51,295 nucleotides of DNA from JBCDGZ01 sp038750655 (GCA_038750655.1 JBCDGZ010000040.1:1-51295); one strand, 5' to 3'; numbered from the stretch's first letter, positions 1 through 8,397 are shown. Translations and numbers: made by a program. The notes: generated by a model not told the origin, from the sequence alone.

Positions 1-55
1 ATACGATTAAGTAATCTCCTATTTATTTTTTAATATCAGCTCAAAATTATGAGAT

Positions 56-832
56 ATGTCTGAAACTAAGTTTGGCATTGTACTCTCCGGAGGAGGTATT
101 CGGGGCTTGGCCCACATCGGTGTGATTAAAGTCCTGGAAGAAGAAGGAATTTACCCTCAATATATTGCTGGGACTAGTGCTGGTGCTATCGTCGGGGCGC
201 TTTACGCTGCGGGCTATGGTGCAGAAGATGTGCTGAAGTTTTTTAAGGAAACTTCCTTGTTCTCGGTTAATAAATATGCCTATGGCAAACCAGGTATGTT
301 AGATACGGATAAATATTATCAGGCATTTTTGCCTTATTTTCCTGAGGACAGCTTCGACGCTCTTGATAAAAAATTGTATGTTACTGCAACCGATATTTTA
401 GTTGGCAAAACACGCTTCTTCCATGAAGGCCCTCTAATTAAATCCATCCTTGCTTCTGCTGCATTCCCGATCGTACTAAGCCCAGTGAGTATTGGTGAAA
501 CCATTTATGCAGATGGAGGCATCACCAATAATTTTCCGGTAGAACCCTTATTGATTCACTGTGACAAGGTCATTGGAGTCTACGCCAATCCTTTAAAGGT
601 CATCAAAGCCGAAGAACTCTCCTCCGCTCAGAAGGTCATGAGTCGAGCTTTCAAAATTGGTAGTGCCAATATGTCAATTCAAAAATTCAGCTTGTGTGAT
701 TTGGTAATTGCTCCTCAAAAGCTCAACGAGTTTAATACCTTTAGTATGAATCATTTGGAAGACGCCTTTGAAATAGGGTATAAAAAGGCTAAAGAACATC
801 TAGACGATATTCGAAGATTAAAGGAGACCTAG
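56..832 (+). CDS. patatin-like phospholipase
   Basis: Predicted serine lipid acyl hydrolase of the patatin family. The N-terminus carries the oxyanion-hole motif GGGIRG (residues 12-17), followed by the nucleophile elbow GTSAG with Ser41; the partner Asp lies in ADGG at residue 153, completing the Ser-Asp dyad. At 258 residues the protein is a bare patatin domain with no signal peptide or membrane segment, so it is probably cytoplasmic or peripherally attached to the inner membrane. The ATG at 56 fits because the conserved beta strand FGIVLSGGG follows directly. The stop codon is immediately followed, in the same reading frame, by a cardiolipin synthase remnant, so the two may once have been cotranscribed lipid genes. 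The lipid substrate cannot be told from sequence. All catalytic residues are present and I consider it intact. Confidence 0.93.
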   Translation: MSETKFGIVLSGGGIRGLAHIGVIKVLEEEGIYPQYIAGTSAGAIVGALYAAGYGAEDVLKFFKETSLFSVNKYAYGKPGMLDTDKYYQAFLPYFPEDSFDALDKKLYVTATDILVGKTRFFHEGPLIKSILASAAFPIVLSPVSIGETIYADGGITNNFPVEPLLIHCDKVIGVYANPLKVIKAEELSSAQKVMSRAFKIGSANMSIQKFSLCDLVIAPQKLNEFNTFSMNHLEDAFEIGYKKAKEHLDDIRRLKET

Positions 833-835
833 ATT

Positions 836-1199
836 TATGATCCTTTTGTTGGTGATAAAACCGTTCAGGTTGTCGCTAGTGGGCCGGATTCGGATTATCC
901 ATCCATACATCAACAGTATTTTACGACTATAAATCAAGCGAAGAAATACGTATACATCGCCAATTCATACATCATCCCCGGCCAAGCTATTCTTTCCGCA
1001 ATACAGACAGCAGCTCTTGGGGGGGTAGATGTTCGATTATTGATCCCTATGAATTCCGACAATGTAGTGGTGAAATGGAGCATCAGGGCCTATTTTCAAG
1101 AATTGTTAGAGGCCGGGGTGAAAATATTTCTTTTTAGAGCGTCCTACTCTGGATAAAGTCAAAGAGGGGATCGCCAAGATATTCAGTCCGATTTTATGA
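836..1199 (+). pseudogene. cardiolipin synthase remnant (internal part plus C-terminus)
   Basis: Hand translation from 836 gives about 100 residues matching the region between the two HKD motifs of bacterial cardiolipin synthase: QVVASGPDSD, then IHQQYFTTI, then YIANSYIIPG, GGVDVRLLIP and LLEAGVKIF. The frame ends at a TAA near 1154. In another frame, starting at about 1140, the typical extreme C-terminus of the family follows (RPTLDKVKEGIAKIFSPIL, stop at 1197-1199). The N-terminal membrane segments, the first phospholipase D motif and the second HKD motif region are absent. There is no start codon at the beginning of the homology. I read this as a deletion derivative that cannot make active enzyme. 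It shares its frame with the upstream patatin gene, separated only by that gene's stop codon. Confidence 0.8.
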
Positions 1200-1271
1200 G
1201 TTAAGCTTTACTTTTTTTATCCCCTTCCACTTTTCTTACCATAGGGTAAATTTTCTGCCCTCCAATGCCCA

Positions 1272-1279
1272 TAGCTTTG
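1272..1279 (+). promoter_or_regulatory. -7 promoter box upstream of the short-chain dehydrogenase
   Basis: TAGCTTTG matches the Bacteroidota -7 consensus TAnnTTTG exactly and lies 33 bases before the ATG at 1313. No clear -33 TTG is seen at the usual spacing, so the call rests on the -7 box and its position. Confidence 0.45.
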
Positions 1280-1312
1280 TGGTATAATTATTAACGCTTA
1301 AAAAATATCACA

Positions 1313-1840
1313 ATGAAAAAGACAGCATTAATCACCGGGGCAGCCAGCGGAATTGGCAAAGCGTTTTCTACAATCCATGCGGAAAAAGGCGGTAACATCG
1401 TAGCCTTAACTGCGCTGACCCGCCAGTTCTTACCCGACTTTGTAGAGCGTGATTCCGGAAGAATCTTGAATGTATCCTCCACAGTGAGCTTGGTCCCTGG
1501 GCCGCTGCAAGCCGTTTACTTTGCTACCAAAGCCTACGTCACCTCCTTTAGTAATGCCCTTTCTGGTGAGTTGAGCGAAACTGGGGTTTCGATGACCGCA
1601 CTGTTGCCTGGAGCCACAAAGACCGCTTTTGGCGATCACTCCGGAATGAACAAGACGGTGATCTACAAAAAGCCCGCTAGCGCAAAAGAGGTGGCCCTGA
1701 CCGGATACGAAGCGATGGAAGAAGGCAAAATTGAAGTCATCGCGGGCCTGCCCTGGGAGCAAAGAGTGGAGCTAGCTTTTATTCCCTTCCTATCAAAGAA
1801 AGTATTGATCCAGAGAATGAAAAAGCAAACGGCAGAATAA
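1313..1840 (+). pseudogene. short-chain dehydrogenase/reductase with in-frame internal deletion
   Basis: The ends belong to a classical SDR: the dinucleotide-binding motif TGAASGIG at residues 8-15, then NVSS with the catalytic Ser near 56, and YFATK with catalytic Tyr69 and Lys73. The open frame is 175 residues, whereas relatives have about 260. The missing 80-85 residues include the second half of the coenzyme-binding fold and the NNAG motif. The break falls at NIVALTALT (residues 28-36): GGNIVA reads like the end of beta strand 2, while NIVALTALT reads like helix 4 after NNAG. Deletion between two copies of a short sequence coding NIVA would explain this. The frame is open and an intact aldehyde dehydrogenase follows after 37 bases, so the gene may still be translated, but a functional Rossmann fold is unlikely. 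Confidence 0.75.
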
Positions 1841-1877
1841 TCATTAATCCTAAATTAAATTCTAAAAGATAAATATC

Positions 1878-3272
1878 ATGAATGCAATCATAGAAAAGAC
1901 GACGTTTGAAGCAGGCGTTGAACAACTTGTAGACGACCAAAGAAGTTATTTCAAAAGCAATGCGACTCGCCCCGTCGAGTTCCGACTGAAGCAGCTTAAA
2001 AAATTGAAGTCCCTGTTGCTGAAGCATGAGGATGAAATGCACGAAGCGATTTTCAATGACTTTGGAAAGTCGAAATATGAGAATCAGCTGACGGAGTTTT
2101 TTCCCCTCATTGATGAGATCAACATTGCGATCAAAAACCTCAAGAAGTGGGTGCAGCACAGAAGTGTGAAAACCAACTTGCTCAACTTTCCGGCGAAGAG
2201 CTATCTGGTGCCTGAGCCACTTGGGGTGACCTTGGTCATCGGTGCCTGGAACTTTCCCTACAACCTGTCCTTGACGCCACTGGTGGGTTCTATGGCTGCG
2301 GGTAATACGACGATCCTCAAGCCCAGTGAATTACCGGCGGAGACCAGCAAGATGATGGCCAAGATCATCAACGATAATTTTGATCCGAATTACCTGCGTG
2401 TAGTGGAAGGAGCCATCCCGGAAACGACGGCTTTACTGAAGCAGCGTTACGATAAGATTTTCTTTACAGGAAGCCCGATGGTGGGGAAAATTGTGAACCG
2501 AGCGGCCGCAGAACATTTGACCAATATTACCCTGGAATTGGGCGGGAAAAATCCGGTGATTTTCCACAAGGATGCGGCGATGAAGACTGGTGTAAAACGG
2601 ATGATCTGGTCAAAATTTGTGAACTCCGGCCAGCTTTGCATTACGCCCGACTATGCGTTGGTACACAAAGAGGTGAAGGAAGAGTTTCTCCAATTGGCCG
2701 TACAGGAAATTGAGAAAGCCCATATCTCTTTAGAGAACAACAACTTCGTACAGATCATCAACCACAGAAACTTTGATCGCGTAGTCGGTTTGATTGACCC
2801 CGAAAAGGTCTACTACGGCGGTACCTACAATCGGGAAGATCGTAGAATCAATCCTACCATCTTGAACAATGTATCCTTGGATGATGCGGTGATGCAAGAA
2901 GAGATATTTGGCCCGATCCTGCCAGTGATTGAATATGAGACGATAGAGGAGGCTTTTGAGATCATCAAGGGAATTGAGAAGCCTTTGGCCGCCTATCTGT
3001 TCTCTGACAGTGCAGCGGTTAAGCAGCGGTTCTTGAGTGAAATCCCCTTTGGTAGTGGAGCAATCAATGATTGTGTGATGCAGGTGACGAACCCTAATAT
3101 TCCTTTCGGAGGAGTGGGCAACAGCGGGATGGGGCGTTACCACGGTAAGTATAGCTTCGAGTGTTTCTCTCACTTCAAAGGGGTACTGGATAAGCCAACG
3201 GTGATTGAAACGAATTTGAAGTACTACGGATACAGTGAAAAACAGATGAAGGTCATCAAAGCTTTGAGCTAG
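1878..3272 (+). CDS. aldehyde dehydrogenase (ALDH3-like)
   Basis: NAD(P)-dependent oxidation of aldehydes to acids. The 464 residues match the class 3 ALDH length. Visible motifs are GAWNFPY (residue about 122, with the oxyanion-hole Asn), FFTGS, ELGGKNP with the general base Glu near 220, NSGQLC with the catalytic Cys near 254, EEIFGPILP, and the C-terminal PFGGVGNSGMGRYHG typical of ALDH3. No signal peptide is present, so it acts in the cytoplasm or on the membrane face. It lies 37 bases after the damaged dehydrogenase and probably shares its promoter, suggesting that the pair once processed an alcohol/aldehyde or fatty aldehyde. Unlike its neighbours on both sides it shows no obvious deletion. 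The substrate is not predictable. Confidence 0.95.
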   Translation: MNAIIEKTTFEAGVEQLVDDQRSYFKSNATRPVEFRLKQLKKLKSLLLKHEDEMHEAIFNDFGKSKYENQLTEFFPLIDEINIAIKNLKKWVQHRSVKTNLLNFPAKSYLVPEPLGVTLVIGAWNFPYNLSLTPLVGSMAAGNTTILKPSELPAETSKMMAKIINDNFDPNYLRVVEGAIPETTALLKQRYDKIFFTGSPMVGKIVNRAAAEHLTNITLELGGKNPVIFHKDAAMKTGVKRMIWSKFVNSGQLCITPDYALVHKEVKEEFLQLAVQEIEKAHISLENNNFVQIINHRNFDRVVGLIDPEKVYYGGTYNREDRRINPTILNNVSLDDAVMQEEIFGPILPVIEYETIEEAFEIIKGIEKPLAAYLFSDSAAVKQRFLSEIPFGSGAINDCVMQVTNPNIPFGGVGNSGMGRYHGKYSFECFSHFKGVLDKPTVIETNLKYYGYSEKQMKVIKALS

Positions 3273-3330
3273 GTTCAAAACTTATAAAATTAATGATAAA
3301 TGAGTCCATGCATTTTGTGTAAAGTGATAA

Positions 3331-3597
3331 TTAGGCTTTACCCCTTTGCATACTTACACGGATTACTGGAAAATATCAAAGATTAGAGAGGCGAGAAATA
3401 TTGTGTATGGAGATTTAGCGATTCAGGAAATCCTTAAAGGCTACGAAATTCTTCTACCGCTTGAGCGGCAAATTCTTGAGCTGGCTGCTGCTTCAAACGA
3501 TGAGGGGACTAATGCCCTGATGAGTGATTATATTAGAGCGCAGGAGAAACTGGTCTGGATGTATTCGGCTTATGTGCATTATGTAGAGGAGGAGTAA
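3331..3597 (+). pseudogene. Dps/ferritin-like protein, C-terminal remnant
   Basis: The translated region matches the C-terminal half of Dps-type ferritins: LHTYTDYWKISKIREARN, a helix with IQEILKGYE, and the very characteristic EGTNALMSDYIRAQEKLVWM ending shortly after SAYVHYVEE. A full Dps is about 150-160 residues; only about 85 remain. Homology in this frame begins near 3331 directly behind a TAA, so the only possible start is the TTG at 3346. The N-terminal helices A and B, which carry the ferroxidase ligands (His, His, Asp, Glu), are absent. A 12-mer with iron-oxidising activity is therefore not expected. It is the third damaged gene within 2.8 kb. A short expressed peptide from the TTG cannot be excluded. 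Confidence 0.75.
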
Positions 3598-3656
3598 TAG
3601 GTAGATTAGATTAGTCTCCGATCTTGAAAATTTGTGAAAAATTAATTAGCTAGTCT

Positions 3657-3686
3657 TGGAAAATTCGATGTATTGAACTATTTTTG
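3657..3686 (+). promoter_or_regulatory. promoter of tRNA-Lys
   Basis: TTG at 3657-3659, 19 bases of spacer, then TATTTTTG at 3679-3686 fit the Bacteroidota promoter consensus (TTTG, 19-21 bases, TAnnTTTG) very well. The predicted start of transcription is near 3693, giving a 5' leader of about 75 bases on the tRNA precursor. Confidence 0.7.
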
Positions 3687-3768
3687 CCACTCATTTGTAA
3701 TTATACATGTCATTTATTTTTAAGGGCATACATTCAAATGAACGTAAATAATTGATTATCAGTGTTTT

Positions 3769-3841
3769 GATCTGGTAGCTCAGTTGGTAGAGCATTTGAC
3801 TTTTAATCAAAGGGTCCTGGGTTCGAGCCCCAGCCAGATCA
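3769..3841 (+). tRNA. tRNA-Lys (anticodon TTT)
   Basis: A complete 73-base cloverleaf. The acceptor stem is GATCTGG paired with CCAGATC at 3834-3840, with discriminator A at 3841. The D arm contains AGCTCAGTTGGTAGAGC. The anticodon arm is TTTGA-CTTTTAA-TCAAA with anticodon TTT, and the T arm is CTGGG-TTCGAGC-CCCAG. The CCA end is not encoded and must be added after transcription. A good promoter lies upstream and a strong terminator hairpin directly downstream, so it is an independent single-tRNA unit between two protein genes. Confidence 0.97.
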
Positions 3842-3843
3842 CT

Positions 3844-3878
3844 AAAGCCCCGGTCGCAACTGCTGCCGGGGCTTTTTT
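3844..3878 (+). terminator. intrinsic terminator after tRNA-Lys
   Basis: A perfect 10-base stem, AAAGCCCCGG with CCGGGGCTTT, a 12-base loop and a following T run (3873-3877). It begins three bases after the tRNA. The A run on the 5' side means it could also stop transcription arriving from the minus-strand side. Confidence 0.9.
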
Positions 3879-3904
3879 AATGGTCTATTTCTAAACTTCC
3901 ACTA

Positions 3905-5236
3905 TCATTCTTTTAGCGTAATCTCTACGCGTTTATTTTCGTCACTGTAGGGGTTCTCTTCGTTTTTCAATCTTGTATTGCCGTAGCCTCGGGTTTGTAC
4001 TCGGTGGGCTTCAATGCCCTTTTCGACGAGGTATTGGTAGATGTTTCTGGCTCGGGCTTCGGATAGGGCTTTGAGCTTAGCGGGATCATCCCCTGTAGAG
4101 GTATGCCCTTCGATGAGCAGAGAGCGGTGGGGGTAGGCCTTCAACAGTTCAAATAGCTCTTGGAGGACGGAGCGGGAATCGGGGTGGATGATGGTGTCGT
4201 CCTGTTTGAAGAGCAGGTTTTTGACCTCGAAGGGCTGGCCGATGGCCAGCGGCTTGCCTTGAAAGGCGATGCTTTCGGGCAGCGGTGGTCGATCGGGCCT
4301 ACTGTAGCTGTAGAGGCCGCCGCCGGCGGTACCGAGCCAGAGGCGCGTCTCGGTGGCGTCGGCGACGATGCAGGTGACGGGGTAGGCTCCGGTGGCGACG
4401 AGGCTGCCCCAGCGCCCTTCCTTGTCACGGCGGAGGAAGGCCTCGGCAGCCAGCCATAGCTCATCGTCCTTGTCAAAGGCCAGCCCGCAGATTTTGCTTC
4501 GACGCAAATCCATCGGAAGAGCGAGCTTACTCCAGCTATGATCCGAATAGCGGTAGCTGTGGATTTGGGATCTTTTGTTTCTAACCCCCAACACGTAGAC
4601 TTGATCCTTTTCCTCAATAAGCTGATAGATATGGGTATGCTTGAAGTGAACCGTTTTCTTCCTATCTTCCTCATCCAACACCACCAAGCCCTTAGGTGTC
4701 GCCAGCCATTTATAATCCCGCTCATCGATCCAAACGGCGTTGACTGGACCGTATTGCGAAACCGGGTTGAGCATTCGGCCCCGAATATCCAACAGCAGCA
4801 GCTCACTAGAGTTAGAAACCATCCATAGGCGATTGTTTTGATCGAGGTGGACATCGGCAATCAGAAAAGGCGTATTGCGGTACAAACTGGCCTCTCGAGG
4901 AATATCCAATTCGTAGTTCACCTGTCCGTAGGTCATCCGAAATATCTTACCCTCGTAGGTGCCGATCCAGAGGTTGCCCTGATGGTCTTTATGGAGCGAT
5001 AAGATGGGTTCGCCCGCCAGGGCTTCCATACTGCGGATATGTTCTTCCTGCATCAGATAAAGCCCCTTGTTGGTACCGATCCAGATGCCGTCAAGATCGT
5101 GGATCAGCGCATTGACCCGTACATTGGCGAGCTGTTCGTGCTGGACAAGGCTAAAGGCCTGCCCTTGCCCCCAAAGCAAAAAGTTCGGGAGCAGGACAAG
5201 CAGCAGCAATGGGTATTTATTGAATTCTAAACGCAT
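3905..5236 (-). CDS. beta-propeller (Reg_prop-type) protein with C-terminal OmpA domain
   Basis: An unusual fusion of 443 residues. After a signal peptide (MRLEFNKYPLLLLVLLP..., Met at 5236) come two-component-regulator-type propeller repeats, recognisable as IWIGTNKGLY, LWIGTYEGKIF, LWMVSNSSELL, KWLATPKGLVVLD and LWLGTAGGGLYSY. The last ~110 residues form an OmpA-like peptidoglycan-binding domain (LLIEGHTSTG, LSEARARNIYQYL, GYGNTR, NKRVEITL). The longer reading from 5317 has no signal peptide at its start, and the ATG at 5236 overlaps the upstream gene's stop by 20 bases, which supports the shorter form. Propellers of this type normally form the periplasmic sensor part of hybrid histidine kinases; here the sensor is tethered to peptidoglycan instead. 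It is the last gene of a set headed by an ECF sigma factor, so a role in envelope sensing is an inference. Confidence 0.88.
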   Translation of the reverse strand: MRLEFNKYPLLLLVLLPNFLLWGQGQAFSLVQHEQLANVRVNALIHDLDGIWIGTNKGLYLMQEEHIRSMEALAGEPILSLHKDHQGNLWIGTYEGKIFRMTYGQVNYELDIPREASLYRNTPFLIADVHLDQNNRLWMVSNSSELLLLDIRGRMLNPVSQYGPVNAVWIDERDYKWLATPKGLVVLDEEDRKKTVHFKHTHIYQLIEEKDQVYVLGVRNKRSQIHSYRYSDHSWSKLALPMDLRRSKICGLAFDKDDELWLAAEAFLRRDKEGRWGSLVATGAYPVTCIVADATETRLWLGTAGGGLYSYSRPDRPPLPESIAFQGKPLAIGQPFEVKNLLFKQDDTIIHPDSRSVLQELFELLKAYPHRSLLIEGHTSTGDDPAKLKALSEARARNIYQYLVEKGIEAHRVQTRGYGNTRLKNEENPYSDENKRVEITLKE

Positions 5237-6365
5237 AGAAAAAGAGTTTTTTACTATTATGACTAATTTTAATATAATAGTTGCCTCCGCGTAAGCGGTT
5301 ACCCTTAGATAGATCAAAGTGAGTGCTGCCTCGATAGTCGTTGATTACGATTTCCTTTTGTAAACTAGCACTTACAGGATTGTACTGATTATCGAGAATT
5401 TCAACCTTGACCAGCTCATTGTTGGGTTGATCAATCATCGAATGGCTAACGTGAAAACGGATGTCAATGCGCTTGACCTTATTGCGCTTATGCTTACCAT
5501 CTTGATCTAGCTTTACATTATACTCTTTGCGACCGCGCTTCATTTTATAGCGAGCTTCCAGACTGTTTTCTGCCAGACGGGAAACGATGGCTCTTTCAGA
5601 GATCAATTCGATGCCAATACTATCAGCGAGAGCTTGCAGCTGTTGTTTTTCCTTTTCAGCTTGCCCCAGCTTCGTCTTCAAAGCACCAAGAGCATCATCT
5701 TTCTTTTTGGCGTCATCAGCCAATCGATCATAGGCCATAGACTTATTACTCAAATCTGTAGAGAGGCTATCAAGGCTATGTCGAAGGTAGTTGATCAATT
5801 CGTTTTGCGCTTCGTTCTCCCCTCGGAGTTGATTATTTTCCTGCTGTAATTGCGCCAGCTGTTTACTGATTTTTGCCAATTCTTCTGATAGATGTTCTTT
5901 TTCCTCCACCACAGAATTGAGGCTGTTTTGGAGCTTGCGCAGCTCTGCGGTTTGGATTTTGATATATCTGGTTTGTGCTACCCGATGAGAGTTGTTCAGT
6001 GCACCTGATTTGGAGAGCAAACTGTCAATATCTGCTCTAATTCCATTGCCGATGATGCGGCTGCTCAAGAAAGAAGAATTTCCGATTTGTTGCTCGGCAT
6101 TTCTCAATTCCTGACTTAGAATATCAAATTTACCTTTGAGGACAATCAGGTCGTTAATCAATTTTTTTTCCTTAGCATTTTGCTTGTCGAGGTCTTCAAT
6201 TTGTTTGGTAATGGTGACTTGACTGTCGCTAACTCGACCTTGCTCGACGTCCAACTTTTTTTGCATACTCTTGATCTCTTGATCATATTTAATGAAAAAG
6301 GTGATAGCGGAGCCCGAGCCAATTAGGATGATAGCGAGTAGAGTAGTTAGAATAAATCTTCTCAT
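5217..6365 (-). CDS. signal-anchored coiled-coil protein
   Basis: I do not recognise the family. The protein has 382 residues. A single N-terminal membrane segment (about residues 4-24, FILTTLLAIILIGSGSAITF) is followed by roughly 230 residues of strongly predicted coiled coil rich in Lys, Glu, Gln and Leu (to about residue 270). The last ~110 residues are a compact, basic, beta-rich domain starting near MKRGRKEYNVKL and containing DIRFHVSHSM, VEILDNQYNP and GGNYYIKISH. It probably spans the periplasm from the inner membrane as a rod with a globular tip. The stop overlaps the start of the propeller-OmpA gene by 20 bases, so the two are likely translationally coupled and may work together. Confidence 0.8.
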   Translation of the reverse strand: MRRFILTTLLAIILIGSGSAITFFIKYDQEIKSMQKKLDVEQGRVSDSQVTITKQIEDLDKQNAKEKKLINDLIVLKGKFDILSQELRNAEQQIGNSSFLSSRIIGNGIRADIDSLLSKSGALNNSHRVAQTRYIKIQTAELRKLQNSLNSVVEEKEHLSEELAKISKQLAQLQQENNQLRGENEAQNELINYLRHSLDSLSTDLSNKSMAYDRLADDAKKKDDALGALKTKLGQAEKEKQQLQALADSIGIELISERAIVSRLAENSLEARYKMKRGRKEYNVKLDQDGKHKRNKVKRIDIRFHVSHSMIDQPNNELVKVEILDNQYNPVSASLQKEIVINDYRGSTHFDLSKGNRLRGGNYYIKISHNSKKLFFYAFRIQ

Positions 6366-6459
6366 TTTTTAAAATAATTTAGAATTTAAAAGTCATCTTA
6401 CTTGTCGATACTTTAAAATGTGTATTAATCTTTTCGCATCTGTTTCATATGTAGCTGGC

Positions 6460-6804
6460 CTAAGTTACCTTAGACCTAAATCGGTAGATCGTGATAATGC
6501 CGGTAATGATGGTAATGACTCCTGTCGCCAAGTAGAGTGCTTCTCTTATGTAATTGTAAGGGACGAACACAAAGATTGCGCAGATAAGACCTACAATGCA
6601 TAAAGCGATGATGAGAACGATATTCGGAGGAAGCTTACGAGTACCGTCGGAAGTGTTCTCTATCCTGTTCACCGATGGGGAGTCCAGTGTCGCCTTTCCC
6701 ATAAGATAAGGCCAAGACAGTATCAGACTGACTGTAGACAGCCCACCAAAAATTAATAATGCCAGTAATAACATCGTTCCTTTATTTGGTTTTTCAATAA
6801 ACAA
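6460..6804 (-). CDS. small membrane protein, three predicted helices
   Basis: A 114-residue protein of unknown family. Three hydrophobic segments are visible: about residues 11-32 (MLLLALLIFGGLSTVSLILSW), 60-80 (IVLIIALCIVGLICAIFVFV) and 90-108 (LYLATGVITIITGIITIY). The short linker between the first two contains charged and Asn/Ser residues. It lies between the putative anti-sigma gene (147 bases upstream) and the coiled-coil gene (94 bases downstream) on the same strand, so it probably belongs to the same transcription unit. A start at the internal Met (6774) is possible. The hydrophobic pattern and context favour a real gene, but function is unknown. Confidence 0.6.
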   Translation of the reverse strand: MFIEKPNKGTMLLLALLIFGGLSTVSLILSWPYLMGKATLDSPSVNRIENTSDGTRKLPPNIVLIIALCIVGLICAIFVFVPYNYIREALYLATGVITIITGIITIYRFRSKVT

Positions 6805-6951
6805 TACGTGACAGCTGCTATTGCCATTACAGCAAATGCAATTTGATTTTGATTCTAATTTGCCTATAGTTGTTTTCGAGGAATCAGAACATCTTCAGCG
6901 ACCGTTGTTGACTTTGCAAAAGTGTTCTTAGAGATCGTTATTGATTTTGTT

Positions 6952-7752
6952 TTAGTTGTCGTTTTGAATAGTAATGTTGTCGATTTCGCTCAAGTAATAA
7001 GATTCTCGATCTTTAAAGTGTTTGAGTAAAATGTTGATTTTACAAATTTCTTTCTCTTGTTCTGTAATGTCCTTACGGTAGGATTGGATCGTTGAGTTTT
7101 TGATCTGAATACTTTTTCTCAAAGTGTCTAATTCGGTTTGATAGAGTTCGATCAATTGCTTTTGGTGCTTGTAGTCATTTTGAAATTGGTGAAATTTTTT
7201 CTCCCAGTTGTCTATGGTTGGATTCACCTTTTGCTTCTTTTTGTGGTTATTTGAAAGATTGTTTTTCGGGTAGCCTGTTGTGAGCGGCCAGTAAGTATTT
7301 AAAAAACTTAATTTGATATTCAGTATTTCCTTTTGCGAATTGACTTCCTTAAGCGCCGCCTGTAGCAGTTCTTTTTTCTCATCACTTTGAACGAGGTAGG
7401 AAGCTATGCTGCGCTGCTGTTGGAGGTTGTTGTAAATAATAAAGTTGGCGATGATGAATCCAATAAATACAGCGACCTGCGCAATACGATTCAAGGGGAT
7501 GCGCCGGAGCAAGGGTTTTTGTGGCGAGGGCTTTATCTGATCAATACTTTCTAGTTCCTCTTGAATATATTTTTTGCCCAGTTCTTGACCGCCCAACCGT
7601 AACATCTGCATGAACGTCAATTCCTCTTTCAGCTCCTGATCAGTCTCCACCATACGGAGGAAGCGCTGCTTCTCTTTACCACTGAGTTTACCCTGTAGGT
7701 AGCTCAAAATGAGTTCGTGTCGGTCCTTATTAAAATCTGTTGCGTTAGTCAT
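6952..7752 (-). CDS. putative anti-sigma factor, membrane protein with coiled coil
   Basis: The start is taken at 7752 because that ATG overlaps the stop of the sigma-factor gene by eight bases (ATGACTAA) and the sequence then reads like anti-sigma N-termini: HELILSYLQGKLSGKEKQRF, with acidic residues and EELTFMQML. A single membrane helix lies near residues 90-110 (VAVFIGFIIANFIIY). The C-terminal ~150 residues are coiled coil (repeated KQKQLIELYQ-type heptads). A cysteine/histidine zinc motif as in zf-HC2 is not present. The tight coupling with an ECF sigma gene is the main evidence for an anti-sigma role; the long periplasmic coiled coil could contact the similarly built protein encoded at 5217-6365. 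Confidence 0.72.
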   Translation of the reverse strand: MTNATDFNKDRHELILSYLQGKLSGKEKQRFLRMVETDQELKEELTFMQMLRLGGQELGKKYIQEELESIDQIKPSPQKPLLRRIPLNRIAQVAVFIGFIIANFIIYNNLQQQRSIASYLVQSDEKKELLQAALKEVNSQKEILNIKLSFLNTYWPLTTGYPKNNLSNNHKKKQKVNPTIDNWEKKFHQFQNDYKHQKQLIELYQTELDTLRKSIQIKNSTIQSYRKDITEQEKEICKINILLKHFKDRESYYLSEIDNITIQNDN

Positions 7753-8356
7753 TGTATAAGTTTTTAAGAGCTTGGGCATCAGGATCAGCTTTCATCTTAC
7801 GCAGTGCATTTCTACTGAGGGATTTGACGGTGTTGTAGTTGATCTCCATGATGTCCGCATATTCCTTCAGGCTTAGATTGAAACAATGTACGGCCATGAT
7901 CAGCGTCTTTTCCCGTTGATTAAGGGTCTTTTCCACGAGGAGCCCCAACTGTCGCTTGAGGTATTCCTGGTCACTGTTAATCACTGATGCATTAGTATGG
8001 AGTTGGCCATAGAATTTGTCCTTTACCTTCTCACTATGGTTCTCCCGAACCTTTTTCCAGCGCTTCTTTTTGAGGCAAAGCTTATTGGCGATGTCATACA
8101 AAACGGTCGACAGTTTGATTTCCAGTCGATACCCCATTTCGCGGACCCTCTTTACTAAATCCCAAAAACTCTGTTGAAAAATATCTTCGGCATCCATCCT
8201 GTTGAAGGGAAAACTCACGGTAACGAGATACTCTACCTGACCATAGAATAGGCGATGTTGGCTCATGTAGCGGTATACTTCGCCTAGTGCTCTAGTGTCT
8301 TGCAGACATATTTTCGAGATCAATTGATGATCGGTGTAGTATGGTTTCCCAGACAT
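7745..8356 (-). CDS. RNA polymerase ECF-type sigma factor
   Basis: A 203-residue sigma-70 family protein of the extracytoplasmic-function group. Region 2 is visible around DAEDIFQQSFWDLVKRV (residues about 55-71) and region 4 as a helix-turn-helix at LNQREKTLIMAVHCFNLSLK followed by EYADIMEINYNTVKSLSRNALRKM. The linker contains a basic stretch (KLCLKKKRWKKVREN). It is the first gene of a minus-strand set ending with the propeller-OmpA fusion and overlaps the next gene by eight bases, the usual arrangement of an ECF sigma factor with its antagonist. The likely role is to turn on genes after a signal from the envelope. No matching promoter could be assigned by eye. Confidence 0.88.
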   Translation of the reverse strand: MSGKPYYTDHQLISKICLQDTRALGEVYRYMSQHRLFYGQVEYLVTVSFPFNRMDAEDIFQQSFWDLVKRVREMGYRLEIKLSTVLYDIANKLCLKKKRWKKVRENHSEKVKDKFYGQLHTNASVINSDQEYLKRQLGLLVEKTLNQREKTLIMAVHCFNLSLKEYADIMEINYNTVKSLSRNALRKMKADPDAQALKNLYND

Positions 8357-8397
8357 TGGAAGGTGCCTTTATACGTTAATCAATAGTTAAGACCCTC

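Noticed and set aside
1878..3272. Suspected deletion in the aldehyde dehydrogenase, as in its neighbours
   Set aside because: All motifs are present in order and the length is normal for ALDH3, so the gene looks intact.
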